DNA of 64,000 nucleotides from Gemmatimonadaceae bacterium (GTDB lineage Bacteria > Gemmatimonadota > Gemmatimonadetes > Gemmatimonadales > Gemmatimonadaceae): NCBI GenBank assembly GCA_020846935.1, contig JADLCY010000012.1:33304-97303 (forward strand), given 5' to 3'. Position numbers and translations under genes: made by a program. Positions 16,765-27,971 of the stretch are shown here, piece by piece (position 1 is the stretch's first letter; every line of letters starts with the position of its first letter). The notes beneath the pieces are model-generated. The model made no database searches. It was not told where the DNA came from and saw only the letters and a list, made by a program, of their open reading frames with translations.

Positions 16765-17580
16765 ATGAAGCGTCGCGAATTCGTCGTCTCGTCAACCCTG
16801 GGCTCCGTTGGCGTCGGGGCCGCGCAGTTTTCGCTGGGCGGCATTGCGATGCGGCTCGACGAACCTGAGGCCCGCCGCGCCCCGTGGGCCGCGACGCGCA
16901 AGATCCTGATCGCGGGCGGCGGATTCGGTACCGCATTCATCCGCTACATGGCCGAACTCACGGGCAAGGCGCGGCCAAAGCTTCTCTACCTCCCGACTGC
17001 GTCCGCCGATCGGCCCGACGGTATCGTCACCTGGTTTCGCAACTGCGCGCCGCTCAATGTCGAAGCGAGCGTGCAAGAGAGCTTCATCGCGAGCACCCGA
17101 CAGCTCAGGGGATGGGACGAGGTTCTGCTTGGCGTCGACGGCATCGTCTGTTCCGGCGGCAACACGCTGAACCAGCAGGCGATCTGGAAAGCGCAGGGCA
17201 TCGATCTGGTTCTGCGCGAAGCGTGGGATCGCGGCATCGTGCTTGGCGGTGCGAGCGCCGGGTCACTCTGCTGGTTCGAGGAGGGCACCACCGACTCGCG
17301 TCCAAAGGAATTGTCCATCGTGAAGTGCCTGGGCTTTCTCAAGGGCAGCCATTCGCCGCACTACGACGCGGAGCCCGGTCGTCGGCCGTTGTACCAGAAG
17401 CTGATCGGCTCCGGTCAGATGAAGCCCGGATACGCGTGTGACAACGACGCGGGGATCTACTTCGAGGACAACGAGGTCAAGCGCGTGGTGCACACGCGGG
17501 ACGCCGCGCGCGTGTACCACGTGACCGTCGTGAACGGGAAGGTCGAGGAGCACGTGCTCCAGCCGGAGAAGATTGCCTGA
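16765..17580 (+). CDS. exported peptidase E-like serine peptidase (S51 family)
   Basis: This is a class I glutamine amidotransferase-fold serine peptidase of the peptidase E/cyanophycinase type, cleaving Asp-X dipeptides or similar. The nucleophile elbow GGASAGSLCWFEEG holds the catalytic Ser; ICSGGNTLNQ-like VCSGGNTLNQQ and a His-containing GSHSPHYDAE follow the family pattern. The N-terminus MKRREFVVSSTLGSVGVGAAQ is Tat-like (RR-x-F), so export is likely. The start ATG follows GGAGCTCGTCCC. The frame is open to 16555 but that extension overlaps the haemoglobin gene and is rejected. Confidence 0.82.
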   Translation: MKRREFVVSSTLGSVGVGAAQFSLGGIAMRLDEPEARRAPWAATRKILIAGGGFGTAFIRYMAELTGKARPKLLYLPTASADRPDGIVTWFRNCAPLNVEASVQESFIASTRQLRGWDEVLLGVDGIVCSGGNTLNQQAIWKAQGIDLVLREAWDRGIVLGGASAGSLCWFEEGTTDSRPKELSIVKCLGFLKGSHSPHYDAEPGRRPLYQKLIGSGQMKPGYACDNDAGIYFEDNEVKRVVHTRDAARVYHVTVVNGKVEEHVLQPEKIA

Positions 17581-17830
17581 GCGGTTTGGCGGATTGGGGA
17601 CACGGATGAACGCACTGGCGAGGGGCAGGGAACGAGGGAGATGGGGTAGGGAAGTTGAGCTGCAATGGCTCTGTCGCTACATGAGTTGATCAACCATGTC
17701 ACCGGATCGATATCCGGCTCTCCGTTCCCCGCCGCGTGACCGTTCGTCCACCCGTGCAACCGCGCGAATCGATCCGTCCTCCTGTGTGCTCCTTCTCATC
17801 CGTCTGCCTACCTATCTGATGCAACTCTCG

Positions 17831-19789
17831 ATGCGTCGCCTGATCGCGCTTGCCCTCGCGCTTGCCTCTGCCTGCGCGCCCTCCCGGCCGCCGAGCACGT
17901 CGCCCAACGCGGCGCCGACGCCGGATCCGCGTGTGGGACTCCGCGCCGGCATGATGGACGCCGCCGAGGCGTCGTGGAACCTGCGCGTCCTCTCGCGCAC
18001 TCAGCCCTCGCCGAGGTTCCTCGGCGCCACCAACTCCGACCTCGCGTTCACCGGCACGTACGCGATCCAGGGGAGCTACAACGGCTTCCAGGTGTGGGAC
18101 ATCGCCAACCCGGCAAAGCCGGCGCTCAAGACGGCGTACTTTTGCCCGGCGTCGCAGAGTGACGTGTCGGTGTACCGCAACCTGCTCTTCGTGTCGGGCG
18201 AAGGCATGGGTGGCCGACTCGATTGCGGCGGGCAGGGCGTACGCGAGGCGGTGAGTAAGGAGCGCCTCCGCGGCATCCGCATCTTTGATATCACCGACAT
18301 CGCCAATCCGAAGTACATCGCGAACGTGCAGACCTGTCGCGGCTCGCACACGCACACGGTGCTCGAGGATCCGCGCGACCGGGACAACGTCTACATCTAT
18401 GTGTCCGGGTCGGCTGGCGTGCGTTCGCCTGACGAGTTGCCGGGGTGCGTGAACGCCGCGCCGGACAAGGACGCCAACTCGGCGCTCTTCCGCATCGAAG
18501 TCATCAAGGTGCCGCTGGCCAATCCGCAGGCGGCCGCGATCGTGAGTTCGCCGCGCATCTTCGACAAGCTCACCGCGCCGGTGCAACATGCCGAGGCGCC
18601 CGAAGACATCGCGGCCGCGGCGAAGGCTGCCGCCGAGGCGCGCTCCAGAGGCATGTTCACCGCGACCGTGATGGGCATGGAGATGGTGGTTCCTCCGGGG
18701 TTCGTCCGTCCGATGCTCGACAGCATCGTGCGGGCGCGGCGGGGCAGCGGCGGACCCACGGCGGCCGACAGTGCCACATTGCGCGCTGCGCTCCCGGGCA
18801 TCATCGCGAAGATGATCGGCGAGGAACCCGGTGATGGCACGGGCCCCCGCCCCGGGCCGACGCAGTGCCACGACATCACCGTGTATCCGGCCATCGGGCT
18901 CGCCGGTGGCGCGTGCGAGGGCTACGGCCTGCTGCTCGACATCCGTGATCCGGCCAACCCGGTGCGCATCGGTGCGGTGGCGGACTCCAACTTTTCGTAT
19001 TGGCATTCGGCCACGTTCAACAACGATGGCACGAAGGTGCTGTTCTCCGATGAATGGGGCGGTGGTGGTGCTCCCAAGTGCCGTGCCACCGACCGCAAGG
19101 AGTGGGGCGCCAACGCGATCTTCGACATCGAAAACGGCAAGCTGGTGTTCCGGAGCTACTACAAGCTCCCTGCCGCACAGACCGTCAACGAGAACTGCGT
19201 CGCGCACAACGGCTCGCTGATTCCGATCCCCGGGCGGGACGTCATGGTTCAGTCGTGGTACCAGGGCGGCATCTCGGTGTTTGACTGGACCGATGCCGCC
19301 CACCCGAAGGAGATTGCCTTCTTCGATCGCGGACCGGCGGACTCAACGGAAATGGGCGATGCCGGGTCGTGGTCGGTCTACTGGTACAACGGCGCGATCG
19401 TCAGTTCCGAGATCGGCCGCGGGCTCGATATCGCCGAGCTCACGCCGAGCGCCTTCATCAGCCAGAACGAGATCGACGCGGCCCGCACGGTGCATCTGGA
19501 CTACCTGAACGCGCAGGGTCAGCCGCGGTTCGTGTGGCCGCCGAGCTTTGCCCTCGCGCGCTCCTGGGTCGATCAGCTCGAGCGCAGCGCGTGCCTCCCG
19601 GCCGCGCGCATCGCCACCATCCGCCAGGCGCTCGCCGGTGCGGAGCGAGCGTCGGGGTCGCAGCGGCGTGATGCGCTCACCGCGCTCGCCACGGTGCTCG
19701 ACGGCGATGTGCGCGGTTCCTGCGATGCACCCAGAGTGCAGAAGCTCGCGGGCTCGGTGCGCGACCTCGCGGTCTCGATCGTCCCGTAG
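17831..19789 (+). CDS. LVIVD-repeat secreted or lipid-anchored protein
   Basis: LVIVD proteins are beta-propeller-like surface or periplasmic proteins of unknown role. The chosen ATG gives MRRLIALALALASAC, a plausible lipoprotein signal; an ATG four codons earlier (17819) is an alternative. Repeats show as GFQVWDIANPAKPAL, GIRIFDITDIANPKYI, YGLLLDIRDPANPVRIG, and ISVFDWTDAAHPKEIAFF. In between are conserved HTHTVLEDP and CHDITVYPAIGLAGGACEG motifs, with Cys residues that may form disulphides. A 652-residue length is normal. A double hairpin terminator follows the stop. Confidence 0.8.
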   Translation: MRRLIALALALASACAPSRPPSTSPNAAPTPDPRVGLRAGMMDAAEASWNLRVLSRTQPSPRFLGATNSDLAFTGTYAIQGSYNGFQVWDIANPAKPALKTAYFCPASQSDVSVYRNLLFVSGEGMGGRLDCGGQGVREAVSKERLRGIRIFDITDIANPKYIANVQTCRGSHTHTVLEDPRDRDNVYIYVSGSAGVRSPDELPGCVNAAPDKDANSALFRIEVIKVPLANPQAAAIVSSPRIFDKLTAPVQHAEAPEDIAAAAKAAAEARSRGMFTATVMGMEMVVPPGFVRPMLDSIVRARRGSGGPTAADSATLRAALPGIIAKMIGEEPGDGTGPRPGPTQCHDITVYPAIGLAGGACEGYGLLLDIRDPANPVRIGAVADSNFSYWHSATFNNDGTKVLFSDEWGGGGAPKCRATDRKEWGANAIFDIENGKLVFRSYYKLPAAQTVNENCVAHNGSLIPIPGRDVMVQSWYQGGISVFDWTDAAHPKEIAFFDRGPADSTEMGDAGSWSVYWYNGAIVSSEIGRGLDIAELTPSAFISQNEIDAARTVHLDYLNAQGQPRFVWPPSFALARSWVDQLERSACLPAARIATIRQALAGAERASGSQRRDALTALATVLDGDVRGSCDAPRVQKLAGSVRDLAVSIVP

Positions 19790-19822
19790 CCGGTCTCCGC
19801 GCCCCGCGGTTTGCCGTGAGCC

Positions 19823-19855
19823 GCACGCCGCAACGGGAACGACGGTGCGGCGTGC
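19823..19855. terminator. 10-bp stem-loop between convergent genes
   Basis: GCACGCCGCA at 19823-19832 pairs perfectly with TGCGGCGTGC at 19846-19855 across a 13-base loop. It lies 34 bp after the LVIVD gene stop. Together with the next hairpin it probably ends transcription from both sides, although no T tract is present. Confidence 0.6.
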
Positions 19856-19888
19856 AGTGCAACCGACCTCCGCGTGTTTGCGGTGTTT

Positions 19889-19926
19889 GTGGTGGGGCAG
19901 GCGACTTCGGTTGCCCGCCCCACCAC
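19889..19926. terminator. strong bidirectional stem-loop terminator
   Basis: GTGGTGGGGC at 19889-19898 pairs with GCCCCACCAC at 19917-19926, and inner GGC/GCC pairs extend the stem. It sits 14 bp beyond the end of the minus-strand DinB-like gene and 100 bp after the LVIVD gene, a classic position for a shared terminator. Confidence 0.65.
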
Positions 19927-19939
19927 GCTGTCGATGGCG

Positions 19940-20446
19940 CTACTTCTTTGGACGGCTGACCGGCGGCACGATGCCCGCCAGGCGATATCCGGAGACCAGC
20001 TTGCCGTAGTGCTCGCCCTGGTGCTCGAGCCAGCCCATGTGACGCGGCGAGGGCCGGGCCTCGACCAGCGGGTACGACACCGCGATGGCCGCTTCCATCT
20101 CCCGGATCATGAGGGCGCGCGTGCGCGGCTTTGCCTCGTCGGCTTTCTCGCGTGCGGCGTAGTCGAACGGTTCACCCTTGAGCTGGGCTGCCGTCATCTC
20201 GAGCCCGATCGTCACGTGGCGCAGTTCGTCGAGAATCGTGCGAGAGTCCGGATGCGGTCTGGTCTCGAGCTTCGCGTCCGGCAGCTCGGGGTCCCTTGCC
20301 ATCGCGAGGATCTTGTCGTGTACGCTCTTCCACGAGCGGGTAAACGCCTGCTCCCAGGTGGGGGGCGGCGTCGCACCCTGCGCAAGGGCGCCGACGGGTA
20401 GCGTGGCCACCAGGGCAAGGGCGAGTATCAACGCGCGTGCGGACAT
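19940..20446 (-). CDS. exported DinB-like protein
   Basis: DinB/YfiT-like proteins are four-helix bundles with a three-His metal site; many are thiol transferases or hydrolases. The signal peptide MSARALILALALVATLPVGALAQ shows this one is exported, which is unusual for the family but common in this phylum. His residues lie in LDELRHVTIG and in HQGEHYGKLVSGYRLAGIVPP, the latter the family's closing helix. Ribosome site GAGGAG is about seven bases before the ATG. 168 residues. Confidence 0.78.
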   Translation of the reverse strand: MSARALILALALVATLPVGALAQGATPPPTWEQAFTRSWKSVHDKILAMARDPELPDAKLETRPHPDSRTILDELRHVTIGLEMTAAQLKGEPFDYAAREKADEAKPRTRALMIREMEAAIAVSYPLVEARPSPRHMGWLEHQGEHYGKLVSGYRLAGIVPPVSRPKK

Positions 20447-20498
20447 ACGGAACTCCTCGAAGTTGCGGGATCGTACAAGCTGCAGCCACGCGTACGAG

Positions 20499-20528
20499 CG
20501 TACCGCCTTGATGGGACGTACCGCCTTG
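20499..20528. repeat. 12-bp direct repeat, 18-bp period, in divergent promoter region
   Basis: CGTACCGCCTTG occurs at 20499-20510 and again at 20517-20528. It lies 53 to 82 bp upstream of the DinB-like start and 163-192 bp upstream of the lipoprotein start on the other strand. This fits a regulator binding site for one or both genes. Confidence 0.45.
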
Positions 20529-20690
20529 TTTGCATGGCGATCCGCGGCCCGCCGACGGCAACGGCAAGCGGGCCTCCCCTTGTCCCCCCTGGCAAGGGCG
20601 GCTGCATGGTCGAGAGTCAGGTTGACGGGCCGTTCGGGGTATCATTCGGGGGGCGTGTCCCTCCGGCGTACACCACCTCGCGCCTCTCTC

Positions 20691-21131
20691 ATGACCAAAC
20701 TTCGCGCATCCGTCGTCCTCCTTCTCGCGCTGTCGTCGGCCTGCAGTCACCAGAGTCCTGAGCCGACTGCCACCGCGGAGTATTCACTGTTGCAGGCCGG
20801 CGACTCGGTTCCGTTGCCGCTTGGGCGGGAAGTGCAGGTCGGCGAAGTCCTCATGGTGCTCTCGGACGTTCCGTCGGAGTCCCGCTGTCCGGCCAATGCC
20901 ATTTGTGTGTGGGCGGGCGACGCCGTCGCGGCCATCACGGTGCACCCGCCCTGTTTCAGGCAAGGCTGCAAGGCGCCATCAACAAACCTGGCGTTGCATA
21001 CGCATCTCGAACCGCGCGCCGGGCAGGCATGGGGCCACACGGTACGGCTCGTGGCCCTCACCCCGTATCCGATCGATGGGCAGCCAAGGGAGAAGTCGCG
21101 GTACACCGCCTGGGTGCGCGTGACCAGATAG
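20691..21131 (+). CDS. small lipoprotein of unknown function
   Basis: MTKLRASVVLLLALSSAC ends in a lipobox-like LSSAC. The mature 129 residues contain SRCPANAICVWAGDAVAAI, a two-Cys motif seen in many small exported proteins of unknown role, and a second Cys pair in HPPCFRQGC. The four Cys suggest two disulphides. Longer upstream frames lack export signals and are rejected. Confidence 0.72.
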   Translation: MTKLRASVVLLLALSSACSHQSPEPTATAEYSLLQAGDSVPLPLGREVQVGEVLMVLSDVPSESRCPANAICVWAGDAVAAITVHPPCFRQGCKAPSTNLALHTHLEPRAGQAWGHTVRLVALTPYPIDGQPREKSRYTAWVRVTR

Positions 21132-21282
21132 GGAGCGGACCGTGGCGGATGCTGCGCGGGCAAACATATCGCCATCGCGGTCAGTCGCCGCCCGCCGAGC
21201 GTCGCGGTTCGAACAACGGAGACGTGCCTTCCGCATTCGAGTACCGTCTGCTGTTACCTGACGTGGCACGCTGAGCCGGCGC

Positions 21283-23781
<2,499 letters not shown>

Positions 23782-24074
23782 ACGCTCATCAAGACCCGCC
23801 GAGTTGGCCCGGCACGCCCTGGTCCAGCGCTACACCCTTTGCTCGGGCACTGCGGTCTCGCGGGAATCGTCCCGAGCTCGAGCCCCCGGTTCTGCGGTGA
23901 TCGTCCCGCCTGCCCACGCCTCATCACGCGCCAATGCGTGGCGTCACAACACACGAATCCCGCGGTGCGCGACGCGGGTCAAACACCCATCGAACGGGAA
24001 ACCCGCATCGCCAAACCGTCGTACGGCCGCGGGTGTCCAACCACCGTTTCACCGCTTCCGCGAGCGACGCCCCC

Positions 24075-24473
24075 ATGTTGATCCCCGTCCATCTCACCGA
24101 CCTCCAGCTCGCGATCGTGCGTCTCCTGTGGACCAAGGGAGAATGCACCGTCGTCGATGTGCAGGAGGGGCTGCTGCCGGCGCGCCCCCTCGCACAAACA
24201 ACCGTGGCAACCCTGCTGACGCGTCTGGAAAAGCGGGGTGTCGTGAGTCATCGCACGGCCGGTCGGCAGTTCATCTACCGCGCCGAAGTGACCGAGCCCG
24301 AGGTGCGGCGCTCGATGGTTGGCGAACTCACCAATTCGCTCTTCGCCGGCCAGCCGACCGCGCTCATCTCGCACCTCCTGGTCGAGCGCGAACTCGGCGC
24401 CGACGAACTCGGCGAGGTCAAGCGAATGATTGCCGACGCGGAGCAGCGCACCTACCTGCCAGTCGCCTCCTGA
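24075..24473 (+). CDS. BlaI/MecI/CopY-family transcriptional repressor
   Basis: A winged-helix repressor of the BlaI/MecI family, 132 residues. The DNA-binding part reads LTDLQLAIVRLLWTKGECTVVDVQEGL, then TTVATLLTRLEKRGVVSHRTAGRQFIYRAEV, which matches the family closely. The C-terminal dimerisation part follows. The usual partner, an M56/BlaR1-type membrane peptidase, is not beside it. The metallo-beta-lactamase 9 kb away is not in the same unit. I saw no clear TACA/TGTA operator upstream. A perfect 12-bp stem-loop follows the stop. Confidence 0.85.
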   Translation: MLIPVHLTDLQLAIVRLLWTKGECTVVDVQEGLLPARPLAQTTVATLLTRLEKRGVVSHRTAGRQFIYRAEVTEPEVRRSMVGELTNSLFAGQPTALISHLLVERELGADELGEVKRMIADAEQRTYLPVAS

Positions 24474-24477
24474 GCAG

Positions 24478-24507
24478 CGCCGCGCCACCGGGAACGGTGG
24501 CGCGGCG
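24478..24507. terminator. perfect 12-bp stem-loop terminator after the BlaI-type gene
   Basis: CGCCGCGCCACC at 24478-24489 pairs with GGTGGCGCGGCG at 24496-24507 across a GGGAAC loop, starting five bases after the stop codon. There is no T run, as often in high-GC genomes. Confidence 0.65.
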
Positions 24508-24723
24508 ACAGGCGGTTCGGAGCGGGAGGCGTTCTCTGGATAGGGAGCGCACCCCTTTCTGGCGCAACAGGATCAGCGACTCTGGAGCCGCCAACCAAGA
24601 GGGGGTGCCGCGCGTGGGCCACACCCCTTGTCATTCCGGTCCGGCTCGTCACATTGGGCTCTGCCAACCGCTCCCGCCGCCTGCCCGCGGGGTACGTCGC
24701 AGCGCCTTCGCCGAACCGTCGTC

Positions 24724-26040
24724 ATGCCGTCCCGTCGCGAGTTCACCCGCACCTCCCTGGCCGCCCTTGGCGCGGCTGCGTTAGGCGGGTGGCGTGTACC
24801 TCGAAATGGCGGGCTCGACGACAGCCGGGTCAACGGTCAACGGCTGAACGGTACGCTCACTGAGCTGGCGCGTTTTGGCGCCAACCCCCAGGGCGGGGTG
24901 AGCCGGGTTGCCTACAGCGACTTCGATCGACAGGGCCGCGAATACGCGATGGGGCTGATGCGCGCGGCGCGCCTCGACGTCCGGATAGACGCGGCGGGCA
25001 ACATCTTCGGCCGGCGCGCCGGTTCCGTGGCGGGCCTCGCTCCGATCTGGTTTGGCTCCCACATCGACTCCGTTCCCGAAGGCGGCAACTACGACGGCAC
25101 CGTGGGGTCGCTCTCCGCGATCGAGGTGGCGGCGACGCTGGCCGAGCGCGGTGTCACCACGCGGCACCCACTGGAGGTCGTGATCTTCCAGAACGAGGAG
25201 GGCGGCACGGTGGGCAGCCGAGCGATCACCGGGCATGTCTCGACGGCGGACCTCGCGCTGGTTTCGCGCAGCGGCAAGACGATCGGCGACGGCATCGCGT
25301 TCCTCGGCGGGAGTGTGGCGCGGCTGGCGGAGGCCGAGCGGCGGCGCGGTGAAGTCGCGGCGTACCTCGAGCTGCACATCGAGCAGGGCGGCACGCTGGA
25401 GAAGGAGCGCATCGACATCGGCGTGGTCGAGGGGATCGTCGGCATCGGCTGGTGGGACGTGACGATCGACGGCTTTGCGAACCACGCCGGGACCACGGCG
25501 ATGAACGAGCGACGCGATGCCATGCTCGCCTTCGCCCGGTTCACCGACGCGGTCAACCGACTCGTCACGCGCGAGCCCGGGCGCCAGGTGGGCACGGTGG
25601 GGCGCGCGCAGGCGTTCCCCGGGGCGCCCAACGTCATACCGGGTCGCGTGATCTGTTCGCTCGAGCTGCGTGACCTCGACGACGCAAAGATCGCCCGCCT
25701 GTTCGACGCGGTACGTGGTGAGGCCGCAAAGATCGGTGAGGCGACCGGTACCACGTTCAGCTACAAGTCGACGCATGCCTCATCGGCGGCGCTGACCGAC
25801 CCGGCCCTGCAGAAGATCATCGAAGCGCGGGCGAAAGGCCTGGGCTTCAGCACGAAGTACCTGCCGAGCGGCGCGGGTCATGACGCGCAGCACATGGCGA
25901 CGATCTGTCCGTCGGCGATGATTTTCGTGCCGAGCGCGCGGGGGATCTCGCATGCGCCCACCGAATACACCGCGCCTGGCGACGTGACGAACGGGGCCAA
26001 CGTGCTGCTGCAGACGCTCCTCGCGGTGGACGCGCGATGA
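24724..26040 (+). CDS. Tat-exported M20-type amidase (N-carbamoyl-L-amino-acid hydrolase/allantoate amidohydrolase-like)
   Basis: Family members hydrolyse N-carbamoyl amino acids or allantoate, or ureido compounds. The Tat signal MPSRREFTRTSLAALGAAALGG marks export of a folded metalloenzyme. Metal motifs are clear: GSHIDSVPEGGNYDG (about residue 112), NEEGGTVGSRAITG, YLELHIEQGGTLE, the lid GFANHAGTTAMNERRDA, and SGAGHDAQHMATICP near the C-terminus. It overlaps the next gene by four bases (ATGA), so enzyme and MarR regulator are translationally coupled. The codons TTA GGC of the scattered octamer sit inside the signal peptide. Confidence 0.85.
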   Translation: MPSRREFTRTSLAALGAAALGGWRVPRNGGLDDSRVNGQRLNGTLTELARFGANPQGGVSRVAYSDFDRQGREYAMGLMRAARLDVRIDAAGNIFGRRAGSVAGLAPIWFGSHIDSVPEGGNYDGTVGSLSAIEVAATLAERGVTTRHPLEVVIFQNEEGGTVGSRAITGHVSTADLALVSRSGKTIGDGIAFLGGSVARLAEAERRRGEVAAYLELHIEQGGTLEKERIDIGVVEGIVGIGWWDVTIDGFANHAGTTAMNERRDAMLAFARFTDAVNRLVTREPGRQVGTVGRAQAFPGAPNVIPGRVICSLELRDLDDAKIARLFDAVRGEAAKIGEATGTTFSYKSTHASSAALTDPALQKIIEARAKGLGFSTKYLPSGAGHDAQHMATICPSAMIFVPSARGISHAPTEYTAPGDVTNGANVLLQTLLAVDAR

Positions 26041-26606
26041 CCACGACCCGACGCGAGCCAGCGGCCCGTCGTCGCCTGGCGACACGGCACGCGAGCCCGT
26101 CGCCGCGCGCGCAGCAGCCCTTGCCGCTCGCGTCCACGCGCGAAGAGTCGTTTCTGTCGCTGCTGCGCACGGCGGCCGTGATGCGCCGGCCGGTGGCTCG
26201 CGTGCTCGAGGACCACGGGCTGTCGATGGCGCAATACAACGTGCTGCGCATCCTTCGTGGCGCCGGTGACGTTGGTCTGCCCACGCTCGACATCCGGGAC
26301 CGCATGATCGAGGAGGCGGCCGGGATCACGCGACTCATTGACAAACTCGAGCGTGCGGGGTTCGTGAAGCGGGTGCGCGGATCGTCGACGGATCGACGGC
26401 AGGTCTACTGCCGCGCATCCGTCGAAGGCCTGACGCTGCTCGCCACACTCGACCCGCTCGTCGCGCTTGCCATGGAGGCGTCGCTCGCCATGCTCGCCGA
26501 GCCCGATCTCCACCGGCTCGTGGATGTGCTCGATCGCGTGCGCCACGAGGCCCCGCGGGTCGCGAGCGCCTCCGACCGCCGGGCGGCCGGCGGCGAGATC
26601 GACTGA
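26037..26606 (+). CDS. MarR-family transcriptional regulator
   Basis: A winged-helix regulator of 189 residues with a basic, disordered N-terminus. The MarR core is easily seen: SMAQYNVLRILRGAG, IEEAAGITRLIDKLERAGFVKR (recognition helix) and SSTDRRQVYCRASVEGLTLL (wing). Coupling to the amidase gene suggests it controls that enzyme in response to its substrate. Its last 12 bases, including the stop, belong to a 22-bp sequence that recurs at 27868, just past the next gene. Confidence 0.88.
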   Translation: MTTTRREPAARRRLATRHASPSPRAQQPLPLASTREESFLSLLRTAAVMRRPVARVLEDHGLSMAQYNVLRILRGAGDVGLPTLDIRDRMIEEAAGITRLIDKLERAGFVKRVRGSSTDRRQVYCRASVEGLTLLATLDPLVALAMEASLAMLAEPDLHRLVDVLDRVRHEAPRVASASDRRAAGGEID

Positions 26607-26616
26607 ACGACGCGCG
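26595..26616 (+). repeat. 22-bp direct repeat, copy 1
   Basis: The sequence begins GAGATCGACTGAACGACG and is identical over 22 bases to 27868-27889. This copy contains the MarR stop codon. The pair brackets the beta-propeller lipoprotein gene. Weaker similarity continues about 12 bases upstream of both copies. Confidence 0.8.
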
Positions 26617-26638
26617 GCGCGCGCGGCCCATCCGGCTG

Positions 26639-27778
26639 TTGGCGACAGCCGGGCTGGCTGTTACGCTGCAGACTGGTTGCGCTGGGGATGCGGCAAGCAG
26701 GCTACCCGTGATGCACCTGACAGATAGCGCCGGCGTGCGAATCGTGGAGTATGACTCGCTGCCACGCACGCGCGCCAGCATCCGGCTCGCGGCGACTCCA
26801 TCGTTCTCGATTCCAGCAGAAGAAGACACCACGAGCGAGATCGATCCCCGGCAGCCGTGGCTCGGGGCCGTCGTGCTCCCCAACGGCGTGGTGGTGCTCA
26901 ACGAGAGAACTGCGCTCATCTTCTATTCCCCGGCAGGGACGTTCATTCGTCGGATTGGGCGGCGTGGCAGTGGCCCTGGGGAGTTCACTCACACGCGGGC
27001 GATATGCCTCACGCGGTCGGACTCGATCGTCGTCATTGACTACTCCGACGGTCGCGTCAGCGTGTGGGACACCGCCGGCGTGCACTCCCGATCATACTCA
27101 CGTCCGGGATCCGTTCCATACGGAGGGTGCCTGTCGGACGGTACGGTGATCATCCGAGAGGCCGCGGTGATTCCGCGTCCTGGCGATCAAGGTTACAGCA
27201 CGTATGCGCACGTCAGGATGCGGCCTGATGGTAGCTGGGCCCACTTCTTCGCCCATCTGCCCGGGCCGATGTACGCTGGTCCGGTCATGCGCGAACTCTC
27301 TCTGGCGGAACGCGGCGGGGTTCTCTATGCGGGCGACGGCCGCCTTTTCCAGATCGACGGCTTCCAGCTCGATGGGATGCAGCGACTCTCCATTCGCGTG
27401 CGTGGGAACCCTCCGGCCTACACACAGGCGGAGTGGGAGCGCGACCTTCGCGCGATGATTCCCTCGAACGAGACCGGATCGCGAAGAGCCGAACACCTGG
27501 CGCGTCTCTCGGCGCTGCCCAAGCCCGACGCACTCCCGGCATTCAGGCGACTTCGCACCGACGAGGAGCATCGGCTCTGGGTACAGGACTACGCGAGGCC
27601 GTCGTTGTGGACCGTCTTCGACGCGCGAGGTGCCTTCCTCGGACGCATCGACCTTTCGTTCGTCGGTGGGACAGGCACAGAGCTGCTGTATGTCAGCGCC
27701 TCCACCGTTCTTCTGGCGACGCGGGATAGGGACGGGTTGCCGCGAATCACCGCGCGTGCGGTTGAGATCCCGCCATGA
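26639..27778 (+). CDS. beta-propeller (NHL/6-bladed) lipoprotein
   Basis: Probably starts with TTG, because MATAGLAVTLQTGC is then a lipoprotein signal with Cys as anchor; no ATG fits. The mature part shows propeller strands: GAVVLPNGVVVLNERTALIF, GTFIRRIGRRGSGPGEF (the NHL-type GxGPGEF turn), DSIVVIDYSDGRVSVWD, and LYAGDGRLFQIDGFQ. This resembles BF3164-like six-bladed propeller lipoproteins. Codon use looks less GC-extreme than its neighbours and the gene lies between 22-bp direct repeats, so it may be an insertion. Confidence 0.75.
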   Translation: MATAGLAVTLQTGCAGDAASRLPVMHLTDSAGVRIVEYDSLPRTRASIRLAATPSFSIPAEEDTTSEIDPRQPWLGAVVLPNGVVVLNERTALIFYSPAGTFIRRIGRRGSGPGEFTHTRAICLTRSDSIVVIDYSDGRVSVWDTAGVHSRSYSRPGSVPYGGCLSDGTVIIREAAVIPRPGDQGYSTYAHVRMRPDGSWAHFFAHLPGPMYAGPVMRELSLAERGGVLYAGDGRLFQIDGFQLDGMQRLSIRVRGNPPAYTQAEWERDLRAMIPSNETGSRRAEHLARLSALPKPDALPAFRRLRTDEEHRLWVQDYARPSLWTVFDARGAFLGRIDLSFVGGTGTELLYVSASTVLLATRDRDGLPRITARAVEIPP

Positions 27779-27867
27779 TGAACCAAAGCCTCGACGAATT
27801 GTCCAATGATCACGGAAGGCCGGGGATACCGGCCTGCCCACGTCACGCCTGCTATGGAGGCCGCGGT

Positions 27868-27889
27868 GAGATCGACTGAACGACGCGCG
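27868..27889 (+). repeat. 22-bp direct repeat, copy 2
   Basis: Identical to 26595-26616 over 22 bases, here in non-coding DNA 90 bp after the propeller gene. It includes the same TGA that ends the MarR gene at copy 1, which suggests a duplicated 3' end left by an insertion or recombination. Confidence 0.8.
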
Positions 27890-27971
27890 TCGCGGCGAAC
27901 GCGAGGCGGCCCTGGGGCGTACTAGGCGTGGCCCGGCCTCCGCCGGGGGTCACGCACTCCGCCCCACGTAG

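Noticed and set aside
17699..19303. 534-codon open frame opposite the LVIVD gene
   Set aside because: Shadow frame: Arg/His/Val-rich, no family features, fully antisense to a gene with clear repeats and signal peptide.
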